Below, piece after piece: positions 8,916 to 16,965 of a DNA stretch of 22,500 nt (its first letter is position 1; each line of letters starts with the position of its first letter). The notes under the pieces were generated by a model. That model saw only the letters and a list, made by a program, of their open reading frames with translations, had not been told where the DNA came from and did no database searches. A program made the translations under genes and the position numbers. Source of the DNA: Prorocentrum cordatum (Eukaryota > Sar > Dinophyceae > Prorocentrales > Prorocentraceae); contig CAUYUJ010003581.1 in assembly GCA_963575745.1 (NCBI GenBank), positions 148,798-171,297 on the forward strand, read 5' to 3'.

Positions 8916-11417
8916 TGTCGGTACTGGGCTGCGGGGGCGTTTCGTGGAGCTGCGGATGTGGTCTGGCGTCAATCGTTTCGCTCTGAGACGGGGACCTCGA
9001 GAAAGGAAGGGAGTGCCAGCGTCTTCTATGATATGCTCAAGTATTATGAAACGATTGACTTAGACGTTTTAGAGCAGCGTTGTCACCAACACAATTTCCC
9101 GACCGTGCTGACTAGGCTTACCCTTTATGCGTATAGGTGTGGCCGCTTTGTCTCCATCGCTGGCCTCCTGGATGGGCCGCACTTTGTGCAGAAAGGAGTC
9201 ATCGCTGGCTGCAGCATGGCCACTACTCATATACGCATTTATGGTTTGTCTTCGTTCGATAAGCTCCCCTCTGTTCCCTCCCTTGATTTTGACATATATA
9301 TTGATGATACTGGAGTGTCATGCACGGGGTCCAGAGAACATGTTATCTCGTCCATTGTTACCGTCTCTCTCGCTCTCCATCATGCTATTACTGATGAGAA
9401 TGAGATGAACTGTCAGCTTGCTCTTGACAAGATTTGTACTGTTGCGTCCTCCAAAGGCCTGGCCACCGCGCTGGCTGCGGCCCTGGGGCAGTTTGGAGGC
9501 AAGTTCACTGCCTCGACTGTGAACCTCGGAGTTGACTACTGTGCTGGCACCTCGGTCAGGGCCTCAGGGCGGAGCTCGAAGCTCAAGAGCCGCGTGGCGC
9601 TGCTCTGCAGGAAAGCCCGTCGTCTCAAGCGTCAGGCAGGTTACCTTGGTCGCAAAGCCCTCAGAGTTTTCGCCGCGGGCCCCCTCCCTGGAGGGGCCTA
9701 TGGGGCGGACATCCTGGGGGTGAGCGACCAGGTTCTCCTAACCATGAGGCGGCAAGCTTTCAAGACAGTGAGGCCTTTTGCTAAAAGTAGGTCTCTCACG
9801 GCGGTCAGCCTACTGTCGGACGACCCGTGCTGGCGAGCTGCTTCGGCCCCCATCCTGCGCTGGAGCAAAGAGGTCTGGCTGGCCCAAACTCGTGAGTTCC
9901 CCTGGTCCATTCCTCATAGGGAGCTCCGAGACGGCTTCAGGAGTGTGTTTGCGCTGCCTAGGGTTACTTGGCCTACTGTTAAGGGCCCCGTGTCTGCCCT
10001 TCGCCTTACCCTCCTTCGCCTCGGTTGGACCATGGTTGACTATGCCACTATCTTTGACGACCGTGGTTATCGTTTGCAGCTCGGCCTGATTCCCCCCAAA
10101 CTGTTGGAAACTATGTGTAAAGAGGCCTACCTGCGTGGGCTCGAGCGGGATCTTGGGGGTAAATGGGGGCTTGAATGCAGGGCGTGTCTGGACATTCCCA
10201 GAGCTGCTTGTGTCAGTAAGAAGTTCACACCAGCGCAGAGGGGCTGGATTCGGGCTTGCTCTTGTGATGCCATTTGGTCTGCGGACAAGGCCTTGGCATG
10301 TGGGTATCAGGTAGACCCGCTTTGCCCTCTCTGCTCTGCTGCGCCCGACTCAGTGTTTCACAGGCTTTGGCAGTGCACGGCGACGGAAGTCCAAGAGTCG
10401 CGGACTCAGCTGGTCCCGGCCTCAGTCGTGCTAGACGCCATCGCCGTGTGGACAGCTCAGGCGGAACCTGACCCTCATGTGCGAGCTCTTTATACTAGAG
10501 GAGCTTTCGCTCATCCCGCTGATGTGTTGCCGCGTCCTGTTGAGGAGGGAACTAATGCCCTTCAGTTCGTCTGGCATAGTGACGAGCTCCCTAGCCCTGA
10601 AGGTCCCAGGGTCCCAGTGAACGGGGAAATGTGGGGGCACGTCTTCATAGATGGGTCCTGTCAGCGCCACCCGATCAAGGAATTGTCTAGAGCTGCCTAT
10701 GCGATTACTATGAACGCTGAGGATGGCACGTGCCTTGGAGAGGCGAGAGGCCCTGTCTGGGCTCATCTTCCTCAGACGCCTCAGGCGGCTGAATATGCTG
10801 CCAGATGTGTCGCCGCACAGTTCTTGGTGTTGCCGACCACAATTTATTCGGACTGTGCGAACGTTGTGTCTCACAGCACGTTGCCCTTGCCTGAGAGGTA
10901 CTCGGGCAAGAGGTCTTATTCAGGAATGATCATGTGTGCCAACAACTTTGAGGGCCGTTTTTTGGAAGGAATTGTTAAGGTCAAAGCTCATTTAGATGTG
11001 CACCAGGAGGGCATCTCGGAGAGAGAACGTTTCCTCAGGCGTGGAAATGCTGATGCGGATGTGGGGGCCAAACATGCCCTTCAGCTTCACCCATCTGACC
11101 CGACTGAATTAGCCAATGTGGACAAGCTTGTGGAAGCGGCCAGGGGTTTTTGCATCCTTGCTGCTAACTTGCTTCCTCTTTGGCCTAAGCTCTCTCTCGA
11201 CGTTCCCTATCTCCCTCCTCCTCCTGCTGAGCATTTAAGCTCCCGCAGTAAGGTAGGCCATCGTTGGGAAGTCTGGGCTGACGTCTGGAGGTGTGCGGTG
11301 TGCCTCCGCGGGAACAGGGGCTCGTCACGGCCTCCCCCTGGTAGGTGCCCCCAGGATTCTAAACTGCATGCGGCAAGGCAAGATGCTCTTGGGCATAGGA
11401 CTGTTGCCTTCGACTGA
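8916..11417 (+). CDS. LINE ORF2, second part: reverse transcriptase catalytic core, zinc knuckle, RNase H
   Basis: This continues ORF2 in the next frame from RYWAAGAFRGAAD. Reverse transcriptase motif A is VFYDMLKYYE (catalytic Asp at 9030), motif B KGVIAGCSMATT, and motif C IYIDDTG (Asp-Asp at 9303-9308). A CPLC-x8-H-x4-C zinc knuckle lies at about 10321-10377. RNase H follows with FIDGSC (Asp 10650), AAEYAA (Glu 10791), YSDCAN (Asp 10851) and NADADVGAKHA (Asp 11052/11058). All catalytic residues of both enzymes are retained, so the core was under selection recently. The frame ends at a TGA (11415-11417), after which the same frame continues with plausible protein. It has no ATG of its own at the proper place because it is an internal part. 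Confidence 0.9.
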   Translation, partial: CRYWAAGAFRGAADVVWRQSFRSETGTSRKEGSASVFYDMLKYYETIDLDVLEQRCHQHNFPTVLTRLTLYAYRCGRFVSIAGLLDGPHFVQKGVIAGCSMATTHIRIYGLSSFDKLPSVPSLDFDIYIDDTGVSCTGSREHVISSIVTVSLALHHAITDENEMNCQLALDKICTVASSKGLATALAAALGQFGGKFTASTVNLGVDYCAGTSVRASGRSSKLKSRVALLCRKARRLKRQAGYLGRKALRVFAAGPLPGGAYGADILGVSDQVLLTMRRQAFKTVRPFAKSRSLTAVSLLSDDPCWRAASAPILRWSKEVWLAQTREFPWSIPHRELRDGFRSVFALPRVTWPTVKGPVSALRLTLLRLGWTMVDYATIFDDRGYRLQLGLIPPKLLETMCKEAYLRGLERDLGGKWGLECRACLDIPRAACVSKKFTPAQRGWIRACSCDAIWSADKALACGYQVDPLCPLCSAAPDSVFHRLWQCTATEVQESRTQLVPASVVLDAIAVWTAQAEPDPHVRALYTRGAFAHPADVLPRPVEEGTNALQFVWHSDELPSPEGPRVPVNGEMWGHVFIDGSCQRHPIKELSRAAYAITMNAEDGTCLGEARGPVWAHLPQTPQAAEYAARCVAAQFLVLPTTIYSDCANVVSHSTLPLPERYSGKRSYSGMIMCANNFEGRFLEGIVKVKAHLDVHQEGISERERFLRRGNADADVGAKHALQLHPSDPTELANVDKLVEAARGFCILAANLLPLWPKLSLDVPYLPPPPAEHLSSRSKVGHRWEVWADVWRCAVCLRGNRGSSRPPPGRCPQDSKLHAARQDALGHRTVAFD

Positions 11418-11930
11418 TCTGACAAGACAGTGCTTTTCATATGCCTAAAATGCAAATGCCACTCCACAGGTGGCAGGATTAGAGGCCTAGGCGAAGTTTG
11501 CAAGAAGCCTACCCGTGCGGGCCGTCAGGGTTGGGCCGCCTTGTGCAAGGGAATTCACCCGCAGTACTCTAAGTCCAGCAAAGGTGTCACAGTTGATGAC
11601 ACCTCGCTAGTGCGTTGCTTCAACTCGTATTTGGTTTCGAATCCTCAATTTTCGGAGGAAGATGTTTCGAGCTCTGCGCCCTCTGGCCCGACTGGCAGTG
11701 CTGCCAGCGCTGGAGGGCAAGAGCGTCCCAGCTCCACAGTGCCAGCTATTGCAGCCATTGCCAGTGCTCCTGCCTGCAGCGTTGCGCCCAGCTCTTCCTC
11801 GTGTGATGTGGTCGCCTCGGCCCCAGCCACCAGGGAGTGCTTGAATCGCATTGCTGCGTCTCTCCGCTGCGAAGCGGACGATCTGGGAACGGGCGGGACT
11901 GTGGAGGCGGGGTCGGGGGATTCGGATTGA
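11418..11930 (+). pseudogene. LINE ORF2 C-terminal tail beyond an in-frame TGA
   Basis: Directly after the TGA at 11415 the same frame stays open for 170 codons: SDKTVLFICLKCKCHSTGG, then GEVCKKPT and ALCKGIHPQYSK, then a Ser/Ala-rich end at 11930. Cys pairs on both sides of the TGA (WRCAVCLRG before, ICLKCKC and later single Cys after) suggest one zinc-binding C-terminal region cut by the nonsense change. A CGA or AGA to TGA substitution would explain it; readthrough is the alternative. Confidence 0.68.
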
Positions 11931-12453
11931 ATTTCTGCGTTCTCGCCTGCCTTTCTCTTTTGGCAGGTATGAACCTTTTGTTCGTGCGTTGGCCTTCGGA
12001 GCCATTCCTTTTCTTTCGGTTTCTGTTCTCAATCTTATCCTCGGCCGTGCTTTGCTTCCTTGGCTTTCAGGCTGTTGTGGCATAGGTTGCTGCTCGCGAC
12101 CTAAGCGGCGACCGCCTGTCCGCTCAGGACGCTCTCCGCGTTGCCGATCTTTTCCAGCTGAGGGTCAGCTGGTGGCTGTCCTCGCCTGTCTTTCGCCTCC
12201 TGTGACAGGCTTGGCTCTTGTGTGGCGAGTTTATTTCTTTTTGTGCACTGTCTCTGGCATGTCTGCCAGACAGTGGGAGCCCGAGCCGAGGGTCGATCCG
12301 TGCGGGGAGGGGGCCATAGTGGGCGCTCCGAAAGGAACTCGCGAAGCCCCCTCCCCATAGCGGCTCTCGCCGAGACGAGGTCTTTCAGTGCTGGCAGGTC
12401 CCGCCCTGCCAGTTGCTTGCACTATGCGGTGGGTCCGTGGAGATCAAAAAAAA
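11931..12453 (+). other. LINE 3'UTR with a series of hairpins and an A8 tail
   Basis: At least seven inverted repeats follow each other: CCTGCC/GGCAGG (11946-11967), CCTaAGCGG/CCGCTcAGG (12100-12128), CCAGCTG/CAGCTGG (12154-12172), GCCTGTC/GACAGGC (12184-12210), CTGTctCTGGCA/TGCCAGACAG (12248-12273), GGGGAGGGGGC/GCCCCCTCCCC (12304-12356) and CTGGCAGG/CCTGCCAG (12391-12412). The A8 run at 12446-12453 marks the 3' end. The LINE's own reverse transcriptase commonly recognises 3'UTR structure, so a template-recognition role is plausible (inference). Confidence 0.7.
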
Positions 12454-12515
12454 TCTTCCTCCTCCTCCTCCTCCTCCTCCTCCTCCTCCTCCTCCTCCTC
12501 CTCCTCCTCCTCCTC
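12454..12515. repeat. (CTC)n microsatellite directly after the LINE A-tail
   Basis: TCTTCCTCC then pure CTC repeats to 12515, same strand as the tract at 5037-5316 on the other side of the element. Confidence 0.95.
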
Positions 12516-12527
12516 ACCCCTTCTTAT

Positions 12528-12760
12528 TAAAAGCTTGCAAGAGCTTCACGAATGGACGGCGGCTGCTTTTCAAAATGTGGCTCTCGCCTTAGCGCCGCGC
12601 ACATTCGTCTTTCAAGTTGACTACAAATTTGTGTGGTGGTAAGTATGGTTCACGTCCTGAGAATTGTGTTCCGGCACGAAATTGGATTGTCTGGGAGCAA
12701 TAATCACGTTGGTTCGAGGTGTTGAAGTGCCAGGACTGGTGTTCTGGCAAAATGCATGAT
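12528..12760 (+). repeat. Dispersed composite repeat, copy C (right of the LINE)
   Basis: Begins AAAGCTTGCAAGAGCTTCAC, includes TTTTCAAAATGTGGCTCTCG and GCGCCGCGCACATTCGTCTT (12592-12611), then a tail with ATCACGTTGGTTCGAGG and GAAGTGCCAGGA (about 12703-12733). The tail matches 15650-15690 next to copy B, so unit and tail form one family. Confidence 0.72.
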
Positions 12761-13175
12761 CGCCAGGAAGCACCAAGTAAGTTGACTCGCAGCGTTGAAG
12801 TCGAAAGAGCTGTGTCTTGGCACGATAGAGGATTCTGGAACGGATGTCTTCCAACGAGGAACTTCCAGCAGTGAACAAAAAATTGCAGGGACCTCTGAAG
12901 AGGGAACTTGGAAGGAGGGTGTATTACAACATCGTTGATGCGTCTTTGATCTACACTGGTCCTCCTCCTCCTCCTTTACCCTCCTCCTCCTCCCCTGCCC
13001 TCCTCCTCTTCCTCTTCTTCCTCCTCCTCCATGCCCCTCCTCTTGATCCTCCCCTATGCCCCTCCTCCTCTTCCAACAGTACACATTATGAAAACTACTC
13101 TCCTCTCTACCCTGATGTCGTCCGGAAGATATCCGGCCCCCCTCCGCGCATTGCTTTACACACAGGATTCCCGGG
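12761..13175. other. No gene seen; degenerate TCC-rich DNA
   Basis: 12761-12957 is unremarkable single-copy-looking sequence. 12958-13075 is degenerate CTC/CTT-rich. Open frames here are short or compositional. Confidence 0.5.
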
Positions 13176-13465
13176 ACGGTTTTTCCGAAATGTTGCTCTC
13201 GTTGAAGCGCTGGCCTCATTTTCGGCCTTCCGCTCGTTCCGAATCGTGCTCCAGCTGCAGCGCTGGCCTCATTTCCGCGATTCTGCTCGTTCCGAATCGC
13301 GCTCCCGCTGCAGCGCTGGCCTCATTTCCTGGTTTCCATACGTGTTTTTTGGCAATCCGACTCTTTTCGGTCCTTCAAAATTTTGCTCGCGCTGCAGCGC
13401 TGGCCCCATTTCTGCGCCTCTGGTTGTTCCAAAACGCGGTCACGCTGCAGCGCGGGCGTTTTTTG
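13176..13465 (+). repeat. 53-bp tandem repeat array
   Basis: The anchor GCAGCGCTGGCCTCATTTCC (GAAG in the first unit) occurs at 13204, 13257, 13310, 13394 and, truncated, 13447. Spacings are 53, 53, 84 and 53 bases; the long unit carries 31 extra bases. Units carry GCTCGTTCCGAATCGCGCTCC-like words. The first unit (TTTTTCCGAAATGTTGCTCTCG) resembles the dispersed composite unit. Confidence 0.85.
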
Positions 13466-13489
13466 CCATTCGCCCGGCCCGAACGCGCC

Positions 13490-14012
13490 ATGGGGGAGAA
13501 AAGGGTCCCAAAACGGGCCAACAAGGTCCGACAGGCCCCCCAGACGGTCCAAGAGGGCTACGAGTCGCCGAAAGATCGTTCCAAGACGCCCAAGATAGCC
13601 TTTAGACGGCGCCAGAGGCCCCCAAGACGCTCCAAGAGGCCACCAAATGCGTCCGAACAGGGCCCAAAGAACCAAAAATCATCCTATTCCCTTTGGGAAA
13701 ATGCGCATGTTTAGCATGGTCGCCTCTTCGCCTTTCACAGCGTCCAAGACGGCCCAAGAAGCCTTCAATATCACTCCCAGCCGGCCCAAGGGGCCCCCAA
13801 AAGGGTTCCAAGAGCATCCCAAGATGGCCCAATAAGCCCCTAAGACAGCCCAAGAGGGCAAGAGGGGGCCCAGAGGAATACTTTTCGAGCCCTCGATCCC
13901 AAGCCGCCCCCAGGTTGCCCCAAATAACTCCCAGGGACCTCCGACAAGGCCCGAAAAGGCACCCAAGAGGCCCTCAAGAGGCCTCAAAACTGCCTTCCAA
14001 CCCGCCCAGTAA
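13490..14012 (+). repeat. Low-complexity CCAAGA/GGCCC short-period DNA; no gene
   Basis: Words such as CCAAGACGGCCCAAGA, CAAGAGGC and CCCAAGATGGCCC recur every 10-20 bases with drift. Similar words return at 19075-19150. No gene was recognised. Confidence 0.65.
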
Positions 14013-14935
14013 AGGCTCCCCACGAGACCTCATCAGCCATCCGACTGTCTTCCGACCCACAACCCAGGCACGGTGGCGGGATGCACCGAAGGCCAGTCGA
14101 TCACCACTCCCGTGGTGTTTTGACCGATGCTCGCCCCATCCGCCATCCGAAAACCATGCCGGGATGGACCGGAAACCATGGCAGATTTCACGGTCTGAGA
14201 GAGACAATATGCTTTCGGGGGGGGGGGGGGGCAGAATTGTCCTGCACGGATCTGGAGGGCTGCGAAACCAGGTCAACCTGTTCCCTCTTACTTATCTTCC
14301 TCTTCCTTTTCCTCCGCCTCCTCCTACGCATCACCCTTCTGCTCCCTCTCCCCTCCTCCTCCTCCTCCTCCTCCTCCTCCTCCTCCTCCTCCTCCTCCTC
14401 CTCCTCCTCCTCCTCCTCCTCCTCCTCCTCCTCCTCCTCCTCCTCCTCCTCCTCCTCCACATCCACCCCCTCCTTCTCAGATTTCTCCTTCTCCTTGGTT
14501 TCTGCCTCCAAGACGCCCGGATAGGCTCCCCACGAGACCTCATCAGCCATCCGATTGTCCTCTGACCCACAACCCAGGCACGGTGGCGGGATGCACCGAA
14601 GGCCATCCGATAACCATTCCTCTGGTGCTTTGACCGATACCTGCCCCATCCGCCATCCGAAAACCGTGCCGGGATGGACCAAACGCCATGGCAGATTTCA
14701 CCGTCCGGGTGACAATATGTTTTCGGGGGAGGGGCAGAATTGTCCTGCACGGATCTGAAGGGCTGCGAGACCAGGTCAAAACGTTCCATCTTACTTCTGT
14801 TCTTCTTCCTTTTCCTCCACCTCCTCCTGCGCCTGACCCTTCTCCTCCCTCTCCCCGCCTCCTCCTGCTCCTCCTCCCCCACATCCATCCCCTCCTTCTC
14901 AGCTTTGTCCTTCTCCTTGGTTTCGTCCTCTTGCC
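14013..14935 (+). repeat. 510-bp tandem duplication carrying a TCC tract of different lengths
   Basis: The unit beginning AGGCTCCCCACGAGACCTCA starts at 14013 and again at 14523. The copies align throughout: GGCACGGTGGCGGGATGCAC, CCATCCGCCATCCGAAAACC, CAGAATTGTCCTGCACGGAT and CTCCTTGGTTT are in both. The main difference is the (CTC)n tract, 14352-14458 in copy 1 and reduced to interrupted CTCCTC words near 14853-14880 in copy 2. Copy 1 also has a 15-base G run (14217-14231) that is interrupted in copy 2. No coding frame is conserved. Confidence 0.92.
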
Positions 14936-15014
14936 ACCGAGCTCAGCGCGTGTAGCGCCACTGTTGATTCGATTCCACAACTGGCCACCCGCATACGCAT
15001 CATCTGCATGCCTT

Positions 15015-15317
15015 TCACTTCAGGGTGCCCTTTTTTTCGTCGCGAGCGACGTGGCTGCTGGCCGCAGAGAACGCCGCCTTCGGCAATGTCTTCTGGCACG
15101 GGCCGCTGCACTGCTATGCCTGCCAACTGCGCGCCGTGAAGCCCAGGCGCGCGCAATCCGCGCACACCACACGCTTCTGTTCCGTCTCTCGGTGTTTCTT
15201 GCCGTGTCCTTTCTTTACAAATGTCGCGTCTGCGAAGGAATCTCCGCAAGCCGCGCACGTCAGCAGGATCGCGTCCGCCTCCGCTTTCCTCCTGCGATTC
15301 GCTTCCTCTGCGTTCAC
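15015..15317 (-). pseudogene. Cysteine-rich zinc-binding domain exon, interrupted by TAG (possibly Stc1-like)
   Basis: The minus strand from about 15317 encodes EADAILLTCAACGDSFAD, then RVVCADCARLGFTARSWQA, then TAG (15116-15114), then in the same frame QCSGPCQKTLPKAAFSAAS and a stop at 15017. Joined across the TAG, this is a run of C-x2-C / C-x2-C / C-x3-C pairs with an LPKAAF motif. Spacing recalls small LIM-like/Stc1-type zinc domains that occur in many dinoflagellate proteins; the family name is tentative. TAG replaces what looks like a Tyr position (TAC/TAT). A stop (TGA) just before 15317 and the CGCAG at about 15308-15304 suggest an exon acceptor rather than a gene start. No other exons were found nearby. 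Confidence 0.55.
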
Positions 15318-15371
15318 TCACATTACTGTTTTCTCTTTTTCACTCGCACACCTCCGACACAGTCTCCTTCG

Positions 15372-15445
15372 CCGCATTCCTCCTCCTCCTCCTGCCTCCT
15401 CCTCCACCTCCTCCTCCGGCTGACTCCTCCTCCTCCTCATCCATC
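15372..15445. repeat. TCC-rich microsatellite, interrupted
   Basis: CCTCCTCCTCCTCCTGCC and similar runs with CAC and GGC interruptions, then CTCATCCATCC. It precedes copy B of the composite repeat, as the 2361-2630 tract precedes copy A. Confidence 0.85.
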
Positions 15446-15735
15446 CCTTTCCTTCTAACTACATCCTCCCTGTTGCACCTCACGACGAGTCGGTAGGGCG
15501 GGCCAGGCGTTTCGCAGGAGACCTCCTCACGATTTATGACCCTGAAGTTGAAATATGCAACCGCTGCGCCGCTCACATTCGTCTTCAAAGTTCGCAGCGA
15601 TTTCAAGGATGGAGGGTTGGTGCGACTTCGGATTGCCAGGACGCAGCAGTCACGTTGATTCGCGATGGTGAAGCCCCAGAGGTTATCAGGACGTAACAGT
15701 CATGTTGATTCGCGGCGTCAGAGTCCCAGGAATAA
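15446..15735 (+). repeat. Dispersed composite repeat, copy B, with empty MITE site
   Basis: The flank CCTTTCCTTCTAACTA (to 15461) and following CATCCTCCCTGTTGCACC match both sides of the MITE at 2683-2901 with one TA only. The lead segment (GAGTCGGTAGG to CCTGAAG, 15489-15546), the unit tail (CGCCGCTCACATTCGTCTTC, about 15572) and a 50-bp duplicated tail (CAGGACG at 15637 and 15687, with TTGATTCGCG) follow. Confidence 0.75.
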
Positions 15736-16100
15736 TGTGCCCGACTCATTCAAGGGGTCGGCAGATGTGGCGTAAGCCTATAGAATCTACAAAAGAAAAC
15801 CCCCAGAAAAGAAACATCGCAAGTGATTGCACATCTGGTGTCGATTCGTTGAGCTTTTGGGCCGCAGAAAGCCGCCAAAAAACTTCGGGGCGGCGGCGCT
15901 TGGAGGAAGCATCAAGCGGGAACCTTGGTTCTGCTTTCAGAAGGCGATGTTGTAAGCAGAGCCAGCGGGTGCTCCCAATCAGCCCCGCCGTGTGGGGGGG
16001 GGGAAATTTTCGCGGAGCCCAGGGAGCTAAACATGGAGCCGCGACTCCAGACTGGCCCAGAGCCTTCAAAGACTATCCACTTACCCTCCAAGGAACCCGG
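15736..16100. other. No gene seen
   Basis: Ordinary-looking sequence with short open frames on both strands that do not resemble known proteins. One 9-base G run is at about 15996-16004. Confidence 0.4.
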
Positions 16101-16290
16101 TGCCCTGCCATGACATGCTGTGCGGTGTTCTGTTTTGCGCCGCTGTGCGATGCCATGCTTTGCGTTGCAATGCTTTGTGATGGAATGCTTCACTACGCAA
16201 TGCCACGCCATGCTATGACATTATACGCTCTGCAGTGCTCTTCTACGCCATGCCATGCCATGCTGTGCTCTACGATGCATCGCGAACCCT
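16101..16290 (+). repeat. Degenerate pentanucleotide array (ATGCY / CCATG-like)
   Basis: TGCCATG, ATGCTTTG, ATGCCACGCC, CATGCCATGCCATGCTGTG and related 5-base-period words fill the stretch, each slightly changed. Cys/Met/Ala-rich frames here are artefacts. Confidence 0.8.
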
Positions 16291-16404
16291 CTCGCGATCA
16301 TCGCCTTGCTCGACATCTGACTGTGCGAATAGGGAAGGGATCTACGCCATGGTAAGGGATGGGAGGGAGGGGCATGACGTCAGGTATGACGCGAGCGCAC
16401 CTGA

Positions 16405-16800
16405 CTTGCCCTCCCCCCTCTCCCCCTCCCCCTCCTCCCCCTCCCCCCGTCTGTGCCCTCCTTCTCCTCACTCCGCCTCCTCCGCCTCCTCCTCCTCCTC
16501 CTCCTCCTCCTCCTCCTCCGCCTCCTCCTCCTCCTCCTCCTCCTCCTCCTCCCTCTCCTCCTCCTCCTCCTCCTCCTCTCTCCTCCTCCGCCTCCTCCTC
16601 CTCCTCCTCCTCCTCCTCCTCCTCCTCCTTCCTTCCCCCTCCCCCCTCCTCCTCCTCTCCTCCTCCTCCTCCTCCTCCTCTCCTCCTCCTCCTCCTCCTC
16701 CTCCTCCTCCTCCTCCTCCTCCTCCTCCTCCTCCTCCTCCTCCTCCTCCTCCCCCTCCTGCCCCTCTATGCCCTCCTTCTCCTCCTCCGCATTCTCCTCT
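16405..16800. repeat. Long pyrimidine (TCC)n tract
   Basis: Almost continuous CTC/TCC with CCG, TCTC and CCCC interruptions. It is the left arm of a pyrimidine-purine mirror arrangement with 16966-17350. Confidence 0.95.
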
Positions 16801-16965
16801 GTAGCAGGCGGTGTGTCTCGCCACCGGCGCCGGCGGGGGCAGGGCCCGTCCCGCCCTTGCCCCGGGCGGCCCCCAGGCCCGCCTTCCGAGGCGGCGGCGC
16901 AGAAGGCCTGCGCCTCGAGCACCTGCGCGGCAGGAGGGAGAACCAGGAGGGGGAGGATCGAGGTG
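16801..16965. other. GC-rich spacer between opposite-strand microsatellites
   Basis: About 165 bases of mixed GC-rich sequence (GGCGCCGGCGGGGG, CCCCGGGCGGCC) between the TCC and GGA tracts. No gene was recognised. Confidence 0.5.

Larger units (their letters stand above)
5317..12453 (+). mobile_element. Non-LTR retrotransposon (LINE), APE-type with RNase H, near full length but damaged
   Basis: In order: a 5'UTR of about 125 bp, ORF1 (5443-6684), ORF2 with apurinic-type endonuclease, reverse transcriptase, zinc knuckle and RNase H (about 7079-11930), a structured 3'UTR and a short A8 tail (12446-12453). Flanking TCC tracts mask any target-site duplication. ORF2 has one frame change at about 8911-8920 and an in-frame TGA at 11415, so this copy is probably not autonomous. 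No long terminal repeats, integrase or protease are present, which excludes LTR elements. The clade (I, R1, Tad, L1-like) cannot be assigned by eye. Confidence 0.93.

Noticed and set aside
8905-8935. Programmed +1 frameshift as the preferred explanation
   Set aside because: One damaged copy with another nonsense codon makes a plain indel more likely; left open for comparison.
11837-12360. Open frames in the LINE 3'UTR
   Set aside because: They run through successive hairpins, change frame and lack motifs; the region fits a structured 3'UTR better.
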